Below, one piece after another: positions 7,003 through 7,934 of a stretch of 7,934 bases of DNA; position 1 is the first letter of the stretch; each line of letters starts with the position of its first letter. Source of the DNA: JAFGIT01 sp016929465 [NCBI: Candidatus Coatesbacteria bacterium] (GTDB lineage: Bacteria; B130-G9); assembly GCA_016929465.1 (NCBI GenBank), contig JAFGIT010000227.1, positions 1 through 7,934 on the forward strand, in the 5' to 3' direction. Below the pieces are notes generated by a model. The model made no database searches and was not told the origin of the DNA. It was given only the letters and a program-made list of their open reading frames with translations. Made by a program: the position numbers and the translations under genes.

Positions 7003-7725
7003 CTAGTTGATCAGACCCAACCAGTCCTTCAGAAGGAACTGCAATCGACCAATCAGCAGCGATATACGAGCCATTACAGTGTATCCGAAGGAGGCCCCAA
7101 AGCCTACCATCAGGAAGGTGACCCCGATCCTCGCTCCGCCTCCAAGGGCGCCCTTATGCTCCTTCGAGAAGAAGAAGAAGATGAGGGTGGTGATCACACC
7201 GATTAGGAGAAGCAAAGCGTTAAGTCCAGTATAGAAGAACTCCAGATTCTTGAAGTCGAAGATAGTGGCCTTGATCTGCTGGATCATCCAGGCCTCCATC
7301 GTCGGTCCTATCGCGACGCCGCTGTTCACGCCCATCAAGAATGCTATCGAAAGGCGACTCAAAGAACCATACTTGGGACTCACCCTGAGAAGCATGAGAA
7401 ATCCCATCAAAATTGGGACAATCAGCAGCAGATTAATCAGATGCTCGCCGGTCCGGATAGTGTTGCCGAGGGGAACGACAACATTGGGCTTGAGGTAGTT
7501 ATAATAGTCGATGATGACGAAATACCCAACCGAGACCCCCACGACCAGGTGCTCAGCGAATTTGTAGAATGGGTTATCCTTGTACAAGAACGAAAAGATA
7601 CAGAGAGTCAGAAACGCCGCCACCCACGTCCAAAAGGCCTCTACTCCATTCGTCACCAGCACCAATGCGAGCAGTAGTACTACAACGGCTATAGCGATCC
7701 GGCCCAAGAGACTACCCATCGTCAT
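7003..7725 (-). CDS. A2: polytopic membrane protein, paralogue of A1
   Basis: The 240-residue product matches A1 along its length. FLYKDN with FYKFAEHLVVGVSVGY lies at about 46-68, IFFFFSKEHKG at 182-192 and GFGASFGYTVMARISLLIGR at 208-227. It differs by an extra hydrophobic segment at residues 8-25 (IAIAVVVLLLALVLV), so it should have about seven membrane segments against about six in A1. The loop after the second shared segment (about 72-96) has diverged. The function is unknown and no catalytic motif is visible. The ATG at 7725 overlaps the B2 stop by four bases, just as A1 overlaps B1, and GAGG lies seven bases before it. An ATG two codons further in is possible but less well placed. This gene ends the upstream transcription unit. 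The matching overlap in both copies shows the B-A pair was duplicated as a unit. Confidence 0.9.
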   Translation of the reverse strand: MTMGSLLGRIAIAVVVLLLALVLVTNGVEAFWTWVAAFLTLCIFSFLYKDNPFYKFAEHLVVGVSVGYFVIIDYYNYLKPNVVVPLGNTIRTGEHLINLLLIVPILMGFLMLLRVSPKYGSLSRLSIAFLMGVNSGVAIGPTMEAWMIQQIKATIFDFKNLEFFYTGLNALLLLIGVITTLIFFFFSKEHKGALGGGARIGVTFLMVGFGASFGYTVMARISLLIGRLQFLLKDWLGLIN

Positions 7726-7934
7726 TGCTGCACCTCGCTCTCAGACTGCGCCCCTCGCATAGCCGGTTTGCGGCGAGTTCCGAAATAGGCGATATTGCCG
7801 AGTATAATCAGTAGAATCATGAGGATATGCACGATGGACTGCGCGTCCATACCTGACTTGGCGGCTGCCGGACGGTTTATCAGATCCTCATATTCCGCCG
7901 CACCGCTGAGGCCCCCGAGCATGCCCTGAAGCTG
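7722..7934 (-). CDS. B2: membrane-anchored protein, paralogue of B1 (partial, N-terminus off the right edge)
   Basis: Only the last 70 residues are in the window; the frame is open to the edge. The segment QLQGMLGGLSGAAEYEDLI aligns with B1 QLVGLLGGLSGAAEYEKLI, followed by GMDAQSIVHILMILLIILGN as the C-terminal membrane segment. About 40 of 53 residues are identical to B1 by hand. The tail after RRK differs from B1 and is not basic (AQSESEVQQ). The in-frame ATG at 7922 is an internal methionine, not the start, because homology to B1 continues upstream of it. The full protein is probably near 290 residues like B1. It is coupled to A2 by an ATGA overlap. Function unknown. Confidence 0.9.
   Translation of the reverse strand, partial: QLQGMLGGLSGAAEYEDLINRPAAAKSGMDAQSIVHILMILLIILGNIAYFGTRRKPAMRGAQSESEVQQ

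Overview
The window comes from a bacterium of moderate GC content. RecA is typically bacterial, and the other recognisable genes are a dTDP-sugar enzyme, an ATP-grasp enzyme and a HicB antitoxin remnant. The sequence alone does not fix the phylum. The many polytopic proteins without a recognisable function suggest a poorly studied or uncultured lineage, but that is inference. Every supported gene is on the minus strand, so transcription runs from high to low coordinates. I see no rRNA, tRNA, CRISPR array or insertion sequence.

Right part (3306-7934): a set of membrane-protein genes that I cannot assign a function. In transcription order they are B2 (partial, 7722-7934), A2 (7003-7725), D (5583-6809), C (4844-5530), B1 (3959-4831) and A1 (3306-3962). 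A1 and A2 are clear paralogues, and so are B1 and B2. In both copies the B stop and A start overlap by four bases (ATGA), so a two-gene B-A module has been duplicated as a unit around one D-C pair. D has a signal peptide or anchor, a fibronectin type III domain, a membrane segment and a conserved domain resembling what I recall as DUF6754. C and A are polytopic, and B is an anchored protein with a large domain outside the membrane. A promoter with a perfect TTGACA box lies between A2 and D. This looks like a multi-subunit membrane complex of unknown function and is the best candidate here for an undescribed system.

Middle part (985-3305): a 184-base intergenic stretch with a perfect 16-bp palindrome and a short hairpin, then rmlA (long-form glucose-1-phosphate thymidylyltransferase) and recA, 22 bases apart. 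I find no recognisable SOS box before either gene.

Left part (1-984): a hicB antitoxin gene broken by a one-base frameshift, with no hicA beside it; a doubtful 36-codon ORF; and the N-terminal 199 codons of a CarB-like ATP-grasp enzyme that runs off the left edge. The polysaccharide-type enzymes, recA and the membrane set share a direction, but nothing in the sequence proves a functional link between them.
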